The translations under genes and the position numbers were made by a program. Shown piece by piece: positions 1 through 8,222 of a stretch of 64,000 nt of DNA. The notes beneath the pieces were generated by a model. That model ran no database searches, had not been told where the DNA came from, and saw only the letters and a program-made list of their open reading frames with translations. This stretch comes from Rhodoblastus sp. (GTDB taxonomy: Bacteria > Pseudomonadota > Alphaproteobacteria > Rhizobiales > Beijerinckiaceae): contig NZ_JAGRPM010000022.1 of NCBI RefSeq assembly GCF_019449565.1, forward strand, positions 21,407 through 85,406. Direction: 5' to 3'. Position 1 is the stretch's first letter. Every line of letters begins with the position of its first letter.

Positions 1-47
1 TGGCGCTGCTCTGCATTGAGTTTGTCGAGATAGGCGGCCGCGCTCAC
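1..47 (-). CDS. 5' end of a UvrD/PcrA-like DNA helicase gene (partial, runs off the left edge)
   Basis: A GTG at 47-45 is preceded by a strong ribosome site (GGGGAG, six bases upstream). The 15 visible codons read MSAAAYLDKLNAEQR. The stretch LDKLNAEQR resembles the Q-motif found at the N-terminus of superfamily 1A helicases of the UvrD/PcrA type (LNxxQ, usually followed by xAV). Those enzymes are ATP-dependent 3'-5' DNA translocases used in repair. Only the start is present, so the family call rests on a short motif plus the good start site. The gene must continue leftwards outside the window. Confidence 0.45.
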   Translation of the reverse strand, partial: MSAAAYLDKLNAEQR

Positions 48-64
48 CAGCTTCTCCCCAGCGT

Positions 65-85
65 CCCCGATTTTGCGAATCGGGG
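65..85. terminator. Perfect 8-bp hairpin in the leader region of the left-edge gene
   Basis: CCCCGATT at 65-72 pairs with AATCGGGG at 78-85 across a five-base loop. No T-run follows on either strand, so it is either a weak terminator or a leader hairpin just upstream of the helicase-like start. Positions 86-209 show no gene. Confidence 0.35.
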
Positions 86-209
86 CGTGTTCGCATGAAC
101 ATAGTACGAACGAAAAGGGGGCTCAAAGCTTTTCGCGGCCAGCGGCCAAAGCGGTCTCAAAGGAAATCGCCGACGCGGCTGGTCAGGCCTGCGTCGGCGT
201 CCGTTCGGA

Positions 210-392
210 TCAGCGACGGTTGACGCGGCGCACGGTGCGGCGGGTGGAACGGTGCGCGGCGCCGACAGCCGTCACTGTCTTGGTCGGCTGGACGCCAACG
301 ACAGCGGCGTCTTGCGAGACGAGAACAGGGAGGGCGGCGACAGGCTCGGCGAGCAGCGCAAGAGCGCCAAGGGCAAAGAAAAATTTCTTCAT
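210..392 (-). CDS. Small secreted basic peptide, unknown function
   Basis: A 60-aa protein beginning MKKFFFALGALALL. The start was chosen because GGGAG lies seven bases upstream of the ATG at 392, whereas a longer reading (to 425) lacks such a site. Residues 1 to about 21 form a classical signal peptide (two Lys, a hydrophobic core, then VAA-LP). The mature part is short and ends in an Arg-rich tail (RRTVRRVNRR). No family is recognised. Similar tiny exported Arg-tailed peptides are common in Hyphomicrobiales, but no role can be assigned. Confidence 0.55.
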   Translation of the reverse strand: MKKFFFALGALALLAEPVAALPVLVSQDAAVVGVQPTKTVTAVGAAHRSTRRTVRRVNRR

Positions 393-607
393 TTTTGATC
401 TCCCGAAAAATCTTTGAAGGGACAAGCACTCGGTATGGGACTTCGAGCCATCACGAGACGGCCAGTCCAGCTTAGTCCCGATACATGTCGTTTAGAAAGG
501 CCCTGGAGGCCCGGATTGCCGACATATGCGTTGAACTGAAGTTCGATACGAAAGCGGCGGCAATCTTGCTTGTCTCGCGCCAGCTACGGCGATCTTCGGT
601 CGGGACA

Positions 608-1429
608 ATGAGCGAGCAAACCTGCATTCTGGTGCTTGGAATGGGCCCCCTGGCCTCGACGGCGGCGCGTCTGCTGCTTCTGGCCGGCTATGCGGTGGCG
701 ATTTACCAGGCCGAAGACCCGAAAATCCTGCGCCGCAAGATGTCTTTCGCCGATGCCTGGGCGGGCGGGCGCGCCTGTCTCGATGGGGTGGAAGCGCGGA
801 TGGTCCGGCGCGAGCGGGAATTTTTGGCAGGTTTGCGCCAAAAAAGTTTCATTCCTGTCCTCGCGCGCCCGGTCGTCGGCGCGGTCGAGCGTTGGCCCTG
901 GGACGTGATCGTCGACTGCGGCGGCGAAAGCGCAAGCGCAGGGCGGATGAATTCCTTCTACGCTCCCTTCCGCGTCGGCCTTGGGCCGGGGTCTGTCGCG
1001 GGCGAGGATTGCGACGTCGTGATCGCGACGGACGGGCCGGACCCAGGCGCCGTGATCCGGGCGGGAAGCGCGCCGCGCGTCGAGGCGAGCGGCGAGATTG
1101 GCTTCCACACGGCTGGATTGGCCGAAGCGCCGCATTCGGGGCGGTTCCGGGCAGAGCGCGAGATCGGCGAAATGGTTTCCCGTGGCGACCTGCTCGGCCA
1201 TCTCGGCGAGACGCCGATCACCGCGCCGCGCGCCGGGCGTCTGGTCGGTTTACGCCGGCCCGGGGCGGCGGTGGCCGAGGGTGAGGCCTTGGCCGAAGTC
1301 GCGCTCGATCCGCTGACGCCTTTTTCCGGCGTCGGCAGAGGCGAGCAGGCCATCGCGCGCGCGGTGCTGCTTGCGGTTCAAATGGAGCTGAATGGCTGGG
1401 CGCCGGTGGAGCTGAAGGGGCTAGTCTGA
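608..1429 (+). CDS. EF2563/YqeB-like selenium-dependent molybdenum hydroxylase accessory protein
   Basis: A 273-aa protein. The N-terminus (ILVLGMGPLASTAARLLLLAG) is a Rossmann-like nucleotide-binding start. The middle (DVIVDC, VGLGPGSVAGEDCDVVIAT) and the C-terminal biotinyl/lipoyl-like part (MVSRGDLLGHLGETPITAPRAG) match the architecture of the EF2563/YqeB family, which accompanies molybdenum hydroxylases and XdhC-type maturation factors. A second copy of the same architecture lies at 25739-26608 beside modD in the nif region. No molybdenum hydroxylase gene is adjacent here. The ATG at 608 was preferred over an upstream in-frame start at 485, whose extra residues look non-conserved. Family fairly sure; substrate unknown. 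Confidence 0.65.
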   Translation: MSEQTCILVLGMGPLASTAARLLLLAGYAVAIYQAEDPKILRRKMSFADAWAGGRACLDGVEARMVRREREFLAGLRQKSFIPVLARPVVGAVERWPWDVIVDCGGESASAGRMNSFYAPFRVGLGPGSVAGEDCDVVIATDGPDPGAVIRAGSAPRVEASGEIGFHTAGLAEAPHSGRFRAEREIGEMVSRGDLLGHLGETPITAPRAGRLVGLRRPGAAVAEGEALAEVALDPLTPFSGVGRGEQAIARAVLLAVQMELNGWAPVELKGLV

Positions 1430-1430
1430 A

Positions 1431-2075
1431 TCAACCGCCGGTCTTGAACAGCGGCACGAAGAAATCGCTCGTTCCAATCAGCACGAATTGCACGCCGATA
1501 CAGATCAGCAGGAAGCCGAACATGCGGGTCATGGCGTCGATGCCGTTCGGGCCGAGGAAGCGCACGAGCAGGATCGAGCCGCGCAGCACCAGCCAGGTGA
1601 ACAGGGTCGTCAGGGCGATGCCGATCAGGACGATGACATTGCCGAGCGCGATCTTGTCGTCCGGAATTTGCGCCGAAGTGGCCAAAACTACGGAAATCGA
1701 GCCGGGACCACTCAATGAAGGCATTGCGAGCGGGGAGAAGGCGATGTCCTTCTGGGCGGCGACCTTCTCGCCGGCCGGGGCGCTCGGCGGGAAAACCATG
1801 CGGAAGCCGAGCGTCGAGACCAGCAGGCCGCCGGCGATACGAATGCCGGGCAGGGAGATGCCGAAAAAGCCGATGATGAACCGGCCCGCGATCAGGAAGG
1901 TCGAGAGGATGCAGAAGGCGTAGAGGCAGCCGAGCAGGGTCTGGCGGTTACGCTCCTCCGGCGTCATTCCGGCGGTGAGCGCGATCAGCAGCGGCGCCGT
2001 GCTGAATGGATTCATGATCGGCAGCAGGCCGGCGATCACAAGAAGCACGAGTTCGATAAATCGGAAGGCGGTCAT
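1431..2075 (-). CDS. MarC family inner-membrane protein
   Basis: A 214-aa protein with six hydrophobic segments. Near the N-terminus it carries the family signature LLPIMNPFSTAPLL, and PGIRIAGG and GPGSISVVLATSA follow further in. This is the MarC/UPF0056 family of polytopic inner-membrane proteins, often labelled NAAT transporters although the physiological substrate is not established. Length is normal (about 200-215 aa). It converges with the EF2563-like gene (stops one base apart) and is transcribed the same way as cydAB, 112 bases downstream of cydB. Confidence 0.85.
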   Translation of the reverse strand: MTAFRFIELVLLVIAGLLPIMNPFSTAPLLIALTAGMTPEERNRQTLLGCLYAFCILSTFLIAGRFIIGFFGISLPGIRIAGGLLVSTLGFRMVFPPSAPAGEKVAAQKDIAFSPLAMPSLSGPGSISVVLATSAQIPDDKIALGNVIVLIGIALTTLFTWLVLRGSILLVRFLGPNGIDAMTRMFGFLLICIGVQFVLIGTSDFFVPLFKTGG

Positions 2076-2187
2076 ATACGGTCCTCGGCCCGTCGCATGG
2101 GACGCGCCTTCGCATGGCGGCTCGCGGCCCGCACGTCAACCCCTTTGGGGGCGAGCAGAGCATTGGGGGCGATGCGGAGCCCGAGGC

Positions 2188-3189
2188 TTAATGGCCCTGG
2201 ATCCGCAACTTTCCCCAAAACACCGCGTGAACGACCACTGAATAGATCAGAACGACCGGCAAGGCGACGAGACCAGCGCCCCAGAACAGGAAGGACAGCG
2301 AGGATTCCGGCGCCGCCGCGCTGGCCACCGTGACGCTATAGGGGATCATAAAGGGCCAGAAGGCCGCCGCCAGAAAGCCAAAGGCGGAGAGAAAGAACAG
2401 GATCGTGAAGGCGAAGGGCTGGCCGTCGCGGCGCGACTTGACCCCGCGCAGCGCGCCGAACAGCGACAGCGCGCCAGCCAGCGCGAAAAGCGCGGCCCAG
2501 GGCCGTTCCGTCAGCCGCATCACCACGCCTTGCGCCTGGACCAGCGTCACGATGGTGGCGAGAAAGAGCGTCGCGGCCATGCCCCCGGCGAGAAAGGGCG
2601 CGCGTTGATAGGCCCAGTCGCGCAGGCGGGTCGGCGATTTCAGGATCAGCCAGCCGGCGCCGAGCAGGCCATAGCCGAACATGAGGCCAATTCCGCACAG
2701 CACGGGCAAGGGCCGCAGCCATTCGAACGGCCCGCCGGCATATTGATTGTCCTTGATCGGAATGCCGAGGATCATTGCGCCAACGGCTGCGCCCTGGACG
2801 AAGGCGACAAGGCCCGAGCCGATCCAGAAGCCGGCGCTCCAAAGGCTCGAAGGCCCGCCGCGCCCGCGAAATTCGAACGCGACGCCCCGGAACATCAAGC
2901 CGAACAGCAGGAGCAGAACCGGGAAATAGAAGGCGGGCAGGAAGATCGCGTAGACGGCGGGAAAAGCCGCGAAAAGCGAGGCGCCGACGACGATCAGCCA
3001 GGTCTCGTTGCCGTCCCAGAAGGGCGAGATCGACCCCATCATCTCTTCGCGCAATTCGGGATCGCGCGTCGCGCCGAACAACATGCCGACGCCGAGATCG
3101 AAGCCGTCGAGAACGACATAGACGATAATGGAGAAGGCGATGGCCCCGGCCCAGAACAGGGCGAGGTCGGAAGGCGCGGCGGGGCTCAT
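2188..3189 (-). CDS. cydB: Cytochrome bd-type quinol oxidase subunit II
   Basis: A 333-aa integral membrane protein starting MSPAAPSDLALFWAG. GFDLGVGMLFG and WDGNETWLIVVGASLFAAFP are CydB hallmarks. It pairs with CydA in the terminal oxidase that reduces O2 to water with electrons from quinol, without pumping protons. Its ATG overlaps the cydA stop (ATGA), so the two are translationally coupled; a longer in-frame reading from 3657 lies inside cydA and is a shadow. High-affinity oxidases of this kind lower cytoplasmic oxygen in diazotrophs, which fits the nif cluster in the window, though the link is inference. No CydX-like small ORF was seen downstream. Confidence 0.93.
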   Translation of the reverse strand: MSPAAPSDLALFWAGAIAFSIIVYVVLDGFDLGVGMLFGATRDPELREEMMGSISPFWDGNETWLIVVGASLFAAFPAVYAIFLPAFYFPVLLLLFGLMFRGVAFEFRGRGGPSSLWSAGFWIGSGLVAFVQGAAVGAMILGIPIKDNQYAGGPFEWLRPLPVLCGIGLMFGYGLLGAGWLILKSPTRLRDWAYQRAPFLAGGMAATLFLATIVTLVQAQGVVMRLTERPWAALFALAGALSLFGALRGVKSRRDGQPFAFTILFFLSAFGFLAAAFWPFMIPYSVTVASAAAPESSLSFLFWGAGLVALPVVLIYSVVVHAVFWGKLRIQGH

Positions 3190-4547
3190 TGCACGGGCTC
3201 CGTGTTCAGGCCATAGCCTGCGGCGGGCTGCGTCCTGCGCGTCAGCCCGTCGCGCATCAGGCGATAGAAATAGACGACGCCGAAAGCATAGATGAGGGAA
3301 TAGACGAGGATATAGCCGGCGAGGGAGGCCAGCACCATGGGCGTCGAAAGCGAAGGCGTCACGGCGTCCTTGGTGCGCAGCAGCCCATAGACCACCCAGG
3401 GCTGGCGGCCGACTTCGGCGGTGAACCAGCCGGCGAGCACGGCGACGAAGCCGGTGGGGAAGGAGAGGAAGGCCAGCCAAAGGAACCAGCGTTCGTCCTC
3501 GAGCCGCCCCAGCACCCGCAGGAGAACGCCGCCCCAGGAAATGGCCATCATCACAAGGGCCATGCCCACCATGATGCGGAAGGTCCAGAACGGTATCAGC
3601 ACGGGCGGACGGTCCTGGACTGGAAAGGAATCGATGCCGACTTCCTTCGAATCCCATGTTCCGGTGGCGATGAAGCTGCCCAGGCGCGGGATGGACAGCG
3701 CATAGAGATTGCGTCCCGTGGCTTCGTCCGGCCAGCCGACCAGCACTTCCGCCGCGGGCTGCTCGTCATGCCAGCGCGCCTCGATCGCCGCGAATTTGGC
3801 GGGCTGATATTTGTGCACGATGTCCCCGGCCAGATGGCCCAACAGGATTTGCGCGGGAATCAGCACTGCGGCGAGGCCAAGGCCCCAATCCAGCATCACG
3901 CGCGATTCCTCCCAGGCCGTTCCGCGCAGGCGATGCCAGGCGCCCGTCGCGGCGACGCACATGCTGGTGGTGAGGAAGGCGCCGAGCAGCATATGCGGCC
4001 AGCGGATGCGCTGAACCGGGCCAAGCAGAATGGCCTTCCAATCGTCCGGGATGAGCTTGCCGTCAACGATCGTATGGCCGAGCGGGACCTGCATCCAGCT
4101 GTTGTTGCAAAGGATCCAGTAGGACGAAAGCATCGTCCCCAATGCGACCATGCAGCAGGAGAAAAAATAGAACCAGGGCGGCGTCCGGTCGCGCCCCAAT
4201 AGCATGATTCCGAAAAAGGACGCCTCCAGCAGGAAGGCGGTGAAGGCTTCATAGCCGAGCAGGGGCCCCTGGATCGAGCCGGTGCGCTCCGACAGCGCGC
4301 TCCAATTCGTGCCGAACTGGAAGGCCATGACGATGCCGCTGACGACGCCCATGGCGAAGGACAGCGCGAAGACCTTGAGCCAGAAATCGAACAGCCGCCG
4401 GTAGACCGGGTTCCGCGTGGCCATCGACATGCCCTCGATGGTCGCGAGCCACGCGGCGAGGCCGATGGTGAAGGAGGGAAAAATAATGTGGAAGCTGACC
4501 ACGAAGGCGAATTGAATTCGGGACAGGAGGACGGGGTCGAGTTCCAT
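3186..4547 (-). CDS. cydA: Cytochrome bd-type (CIO-like) quinol oxidase subunit I
   Basis: A 453-aa membrane protein beginning MELDPVLLSRIQFAFV. The N-terminal SFHIIFPSFTIG includes the family's conserved axial-ligand His, and EVGRQPWVVYGLLRT is the diagnostic GRQPW motif after the periplasmic Q-loop. The Q-loop is short and the whole chain is shorter than E. coli CydA (about 520 aa), as in the cyanide-insensitive (CioA) subgroup. It is first in a two-gene operon with cydB. No dedicated regulator is adjacent. Confidence 0.93.
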   Translation of the reverse strand: MELDPVLLSRIQFAFVVSFHIIFPSFTIGLAAWLATIEGMSMATRNPVYRRLFDFWLKVFALSFAMGVVSGIVMAFQFGTNWSALSERTGSIQGPLLGYEAFTAFLLEASFFGIMLLGRDRTPPWFYFFSCCMVALGTMLSSYWILCNNSWMQVPLGHTIVDGKLIPDDWKAILLGPVQRIRWPHMLLGAFLTTSMCVAATGAWHRLRGTAWEESRVMLDWGLGLAAVLIPAQILLGHLAGDIVHKYQPAKFAAIEARWHDEQPAAEVLVGWPDEATGRNLYALSIPRLGSFIATGTWDSKEVGIDSFPVQDRPPVLIPFWTFRIMVGMALVMMAISWGGVLLRVLGRLEDERWFLWLAFLSFPTGFVAVLAGWFTAEVGRQPWVVYGLLRTKDAVTPSLSTPMVLASLAGYILVYSLIYAFGVVYFYRLMRDGLTRRTQPAAGYGLNTEPVQ

Positions 4548-4748
4548 TCGCGGATTTCCGATAGGTCGCTGCGGAAACGGGCCGAATCGACGGTCCTTTT
4601 TCGACGGCCGGTAAGGAGCTTGACCGCATCGGAACCAGTGCGCCCGCCGCTGTCAAACAAAATCTCGCGATGCAGCGTGCAGCTTGCCGCCGCGTCTTCT
4701 TTCCTGCCAAGATGAAGGCGGACCATTGGCGGCGGCGGAGCGGCTGGG

Positions 4749-6140
4749 ATGAGCGAGATGCCGCAGGATGGCGGGCGGACGGAAGACGAAACGCGCGGCC
4801 TCGCCACGCTGGCGCTGCTTGCGCTGGCCACCGGCGCCGCCGCCGGGCTGATCGGCGCGATTTTCCGCCTTGCGCTCGACCGGGCGGATGGTTTTCGCGA
4901 TTCGACGCTTGGCTGGATGCATGGCCGGTCCGCGTCCGGCTTTTTGGCTGTCGTGCTTCTCTGCGGCGCGGCCACGGCTCTTGCGGCCTGGCTGGCCCGG
5001 CGTTACGCGCCCCATGCGGCGGGCAGCGGCATTCCCCATGTCGAAGCGGTACTGCATGGCGAGGCCGCGCCCGCGCCTTTCCTGCTGTTGCCGGTCAAGT
5101 TTTTCGGCGGCCTGCTTGCTATCGGCTCCGGATTGGCTTTGGGCCGCGAGGGGCCGAGCGTGCAGATGGGCGCGAGCCTTGCCCATCAGGTTGGGCGGCT
5201 ATTCGGGCTGGGCGCCGCCGATTGCCGGGTGCTGCTCGCGGCGGGGGCGGGCGCGGGTCTCGCCACGGCTTTTAACGCGCCAATCGCCGGCGCGGTCTTC
5301 GTGCTGGAGGAACTGGCGCAAAGGTTCGAGCGCCGCATGGCCATCGCCGCGCTCGCGGCCTCGGCGACGGCCATAGCGTTTGCGCGCCTGCTGCTCGGCG
5401 ACGCGCCGGATTTCCATGTCGCCGCGCTCCTGCCGGCTTCCGCTGGGTCGCTGCTTCTGTTCCTTGTCGCGGGCGGCGTCGCGGGCGCGCTGGCCATCGC
5501 CTATAATCGCGCGCTGCTCGCGACGCTGGCCTTTTGCGAGGGGCTGACCCGCATTCCGCCGGTTTTGCGCGCGGCGGCGATCGGCGGAGGCGTCGGGGCG
5601 CTGGCCTGGTTCACGCCGTCGCTGGTCGGCGGCGGCGATGCGCTCACCCAGAGCGCCTTGCTTGGCCAAGGAGTCCTGCCCGGTAAAGGCGATTTCATCG
5701 GTCTTGCCTTGGTCTTTCTGGCGCGCTTCGCGCTCGGCGCGATTTCCTATGCCTCCGGGGCGCCGGGCGGGCTGTTTGCGCCGCTGCTGACGCTTGGCGC
5801 GCAATCGGGCCTGATGCTCGGCCTGTTGGGCAAGGCGCTTTTTCCCGGCGCCGGGATCGAGCCCGAATCCTTCGCGCTCGTTGGTATGGCGGCCTTTTTC
5901 ACGGGCGTAGTTCGCACGCCTTTGACGGGCATCTTGCTGGTGACGGAAATGACCGCCAGCACCACCCTGCTATTGCCCATGCTCGGCGCCTGCTTCACCG
6001 CCATGCTGGTTCCGACCCTGGCCCGCAACGAGCCGATCTACGACTCGTTGCGCATTCTGACGCTGCGGCGCGAGCGCGCCATCGCGACGGAACGCGGCGC
6101 GGGGCGGCGCGAGAGTGCGGCTGGGGACGGCGCGGGATAA
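4749..6140 (+). CDS. ClC family chloride channel / H+-Cl- antiporter
   Basis: A 463-aa protein with about 10-12 hydrophobic segments. It carries the three selectivity-filter motifs of the family: AGSGIPHVEAV, LGREGPSVQMGAS (the Glu is the gating residue) and, near the C-terminus, GVVRTPLTGILLVTEMT. An internal Glu follows AGAVFVLEEL at the place of the inner proton-pathway Glu of antiporters. There are no C-terminal CBS domains. It is divergent from cydA with a 200-base gap and appears to stand alone. Confidence 0.9.
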   Translation: MSEMPQDGGRTEDETRGLATLALLALATGAAAGLIGAIFRLALDRADGFRDSTLGWMHGRSASGFLAVVLLCGAATALAAWLARRYAPHAAGSGIPHVEAVLHGEAAPAPFLLLPVKFFGGLLAIGSGLALGREGPSVQMGASLAHQVGRLFGLGAADCRVLLAAGAGAGLATAFNAPIAGAVFVLEELAQRFERRMAIAALAASATAIAFARLLLGDAPDFHVAALLPASAGSLLLFLVAGGVAGALAIAYNRALLATLAFCEGLTRIPPVLRAAAIGGGVGALAWFTPSLVGGGDALTQSALLGQGVLPGKGDFIGLALVFLARFALGAISYASGAPGGLFAPLLTLGAQSGLMLGLLGKALFPGAGIEPESFALVGMAAFFTGVVRTPLTGILLVTEMTASTTLLLPMLGACFTAMLVPTLARNEPIYDSLRILTLRRERAIATERGAGRRESAAGDGAG

Positions 6141-6248
6141 TGCGCGCGTCTGTGTCCTTCAGGCGACAGGCGGCGGCGGATTCAAGGACGAGACGCGAAA
6201 GCCTTTGAATTCGCCAGCAAAAATGCCAAAGCTTTCTGTTGCGATAAG

Positions 6249-6683
6249 GTGGGGCTTCATTTGACGCCGGGGCTGCCGAAAGAGAGGCGCGACATTTTCC
6301 GGCGGGCATGGCTCGTTCGGCTGATGGCGCTCGTCTTCGCCCTGCAAACTATGGGCCTGTTCCTCGCGCCTGCGCGGCCCGCGCTGACGGCCCAAGTCGA
6401 TATGGCCCAAGTCGATGTGGCTCAAGTCGATGTGGCCGAAATGGCCATGCCCGACTGCCCGCACCACAGCAAACAGGGCAAGGGCCATGAGCACGGCACA
6501 TCGGATTCCTGCCCGATGTGCCAGACGCTCGGCTGCGCCCTCGCCGGCGCGCCGCTTCCGGACCTTGTCGCGCGCGCAGACCAACGCCTGATCGGCTTGC
6601 TGGCCGTGCCGGCGCCGCAATTGTCGCCGCGCGCGCCGCCGCTGCAAACGCCGCCGCCGCGCGGTCCTCCGGTTCTCGTCTGA
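6249..6683 (+). CDS. DUF2946-like small exported protein of a copper operon
   Basis: A 144-aa protein with a GTG start. A hydrophobic N-terminal segment (WLVRLMALVFALQTMGLFLAPARPA) looks like a signal or anchor. Then comes a small repeat (AQVDMAQVDVAQVDVAEMAM), a His/Cys-rich patch (DCPHHSKQGKGHEHG, SCPMCQTLGC), and a Pro-rich tail. CPMC with surrounding His and Met is typical of DUF2946-type proteins that sit beside copper-handling genes. It is followed by an outer-membrane barrel gene, copC and copD in the same direction. Metal binding is inferred from residues and context. Confidence 0.6.
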   Translation: MGLHLTPGLPKERRDIFRRAWLVRLMALVFALQTMGLFLAPARPALTAQVDMAQVDVAQVDVAEMAMPDCPHHSKQGKGHEHGTSDSCPMCQTLGCALAGAPLPDLVARADQRLIGLLAVPAPQLSPRAPPLQTPPPRGPPVLV

Positions 6684-6771
6684 ACATCGCGTAGCAACGT
6701 GTTCGCGGGCGTCGCCCTTTTGGGCGCGCGCCACCCGCCTTTTGGCGGCCAGACCAGATCAAGAGACCGAA

Positions 6772-7761
6772 ATGAAAGCTTCCTTCCTCACGCGCGCGTC
6801 AAGCCGCGCGCCCAGAACTTATGCCCTCGCCGCCTGCGCGGCTTTGCTCGCGGGCGCCTCGCCGGCGCAGGCCCACACCATTGTCGGCGACCGCGTCTTT
6901 CCCGCGACGCTGGCCATCGACGATCCCGGCGTCAATGACGAGCTGAACCTGCCGACCTTCACCACTATGACCGCCGCCAATCCCGACGGCTCGCCCGGCT
7001 CGATCAATTATTCGCTCGGCTGGGAATATTCCAAGACCATTACCGCCAATCTCGCGCTGTCGGTCGGGTCCGAGGGCTATAGCTGGCAAAGGCGGCCCAA
7101 CGCCTATGGCTGGGGCAATATCGAGACCCAGCTCAAATATGTGATGTGGCAGGACGCCAAATCCGAGTCGATCGTCTCGACCGCCGTCAGCGCCGAATGG
7201 GGCAATAGCGGCAGCCCACAAAGCGCCTCGCTGCCTTCCGACCCGGTAACGACCGTGACCTTCAAACTCTTCGCGGGCAAGGGTTTCGGCGACGCCTCCG
7301 CCGATTGGCTCAAGCCTTTCGCCATCACCGGCGAATATGATTTCACCGTGCCGACCCGCTCATCGAACGCCGACGGCAGCCTCAACGCCACCACCGTCAC
7401 CTATGGCGCGACGTTGCAATACAGTCTGCTCTATATGAACGCCCATGTGCGGGAAGTGCCGGAACTTTTCCGGCGGCTGATCCCCGCCTTCGAGGCGGTC
7501 TTCACCACGCCTTTGTCCAATCTGGAGCCATCCGTTCCCGGCGAATTTGGAACCAATGTGACGACTGGCGTGGTCGGGCCATCGCTCTATTATGTCGGCA
7601 ATAATTTTCAGCTCGGCGTGATGGCGCAGATTCCGATCAATTCCGCGAGCGGCGCGCATGTCGGCGTGATGGCTTCGGTGGATTTCTATCTGGACGACAT
7701 CGCGCCCAATTCCATTGGCAAGCCTTTGTTCGGCGCGCCGCAGGCGCGCGGCCGCTATTGA
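6772..7761 (+). CDS. Predicted outer-membrane beta-barrel protein in a copper operon
   Basis: A 329-aa protein with a clear signal peptide (to about SPAQA-HTI). The mature part alternates hydrophobic and polar residues with many aromatic-ended strands, for example INYSLGWEYSKTITANLALSVG, YGATLQYSLLYM and FQLGVMAQIPINSASGAHVGVMASVDFYLDD. That is the pattern of an outer-membrane barrel of the transporter/porin type. The ATG at 6772 was chosen because it directly begins the signal peptide. Its place between the DUF2946 gene and copC suggests a role in copper passage or storage at the outer membrane; substrate is unproven. Confidence 0.65.
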   Translation: MKASFLTRASSRAPRTYALAACAALLAGASPAQAHTIVGDRVFPATLAIDDPGVNDELNLPTFTTMTAANPDGSPGSINYSLGWEYSKTITANLALSVGSEGYSWQRRPNAYGWGNIETQLKYVMWQDAKSESIVSTAVSAEWGNSGSPQSASLPSDPVTTVTFKLFAGKGFGDASADWLKPFAITGEYDFTVPTRSSNADGSLNATTVTYGATLQYSLLYMNAHVREVPELFRRLIPAFEAVFTTPLSNLEPSVPGEFGTNVTTGVVGPSLYYVGNNFQLGVMAQIPINSASGAHVGVMASVDFYLDDIAPNSIGKPLFGAPQARGRY

Positions 7762-7771
7762 GGAGGGCATG

Positions 7772-8146
7772 ATGAGAAAACTTCGAATTTCCTTTGTCGC
7801 GGCGGCGCTCGGCGCCGCCCTCTTCGCCCCGGCTGCGGCTTGGGCGCACGCCATGCTGGATCACGCCGTCCCAGCCGTCGGCGGCACGGCGCAGGGCGCG
7901 CCGGGCGAATTGCAGATCGCCTTCACGCAAAACATCGTGGCGTCCTTCTCGGGCGCCGAGCTTAAGACCGCCGAAGGCGCGGCCATCCCCACCGGAAAGG
8001 CCGTTGTCGATCCGGCGAGCCCCAAGGTGATGCGCGTGCCGATCGGACAGAAGCTGAAGCCGGGACTTTATGTCGTGACCTGGCATGTGGTTTCGGTCGA
8101 TTCCCATCGCAGTTCCGGCTCGTATAAATTCACGGTCGCGCCGTGA
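7772..8146 (+). CDS. copC: CopC family periplasmic copper-binding protein
   Basis: A 124-aa protein with a signal peptide ending in AWA-HAML, which leaves a mature N-terminal His, the usual first Cu(II) ligand of CopC. The rest is the CopC beta-barrel (LDHAVPAVGGTAQGAP, LQIAFTQNIVASFSGAEL, WHVVSVDSHRSSGSYKFTV), including VSVDSH, where the conserved Asp and His ligands lie. Two ATGs are adjacent (7769 and 7772); the second has better spacing to GGAGG. copD follows 76 bases downstream, and the barrel gene ends only ten bases upstream. Confidence 0.9.
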   Translation: MRKLRISFVAAALGAALFAPAAAWAHAMLDHAVPAVGGTAQGAPGELQIAFTQNIVASFSGAELKTAEGAAIPTGKAVVDPASPKVMRVPIGQKLKPGLYVVTWHVVSVDSHRSSGSYKFTVAP

Positions 8147-8222
8147 GTTGGCGCGGGGCCGGCCCGGCCATTAAGCCGGTTCAGCCCGGGCCCCTGGCGC
8201 GGAAGGGAAGCGGGGCTGAATC

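Noticed and set aside
73..417. 114-codon plus-strand ORF at the left edge
   Set aside because: It starts inside a hairpin and is opposite a small protein with a good signal peptide and ribosome site.
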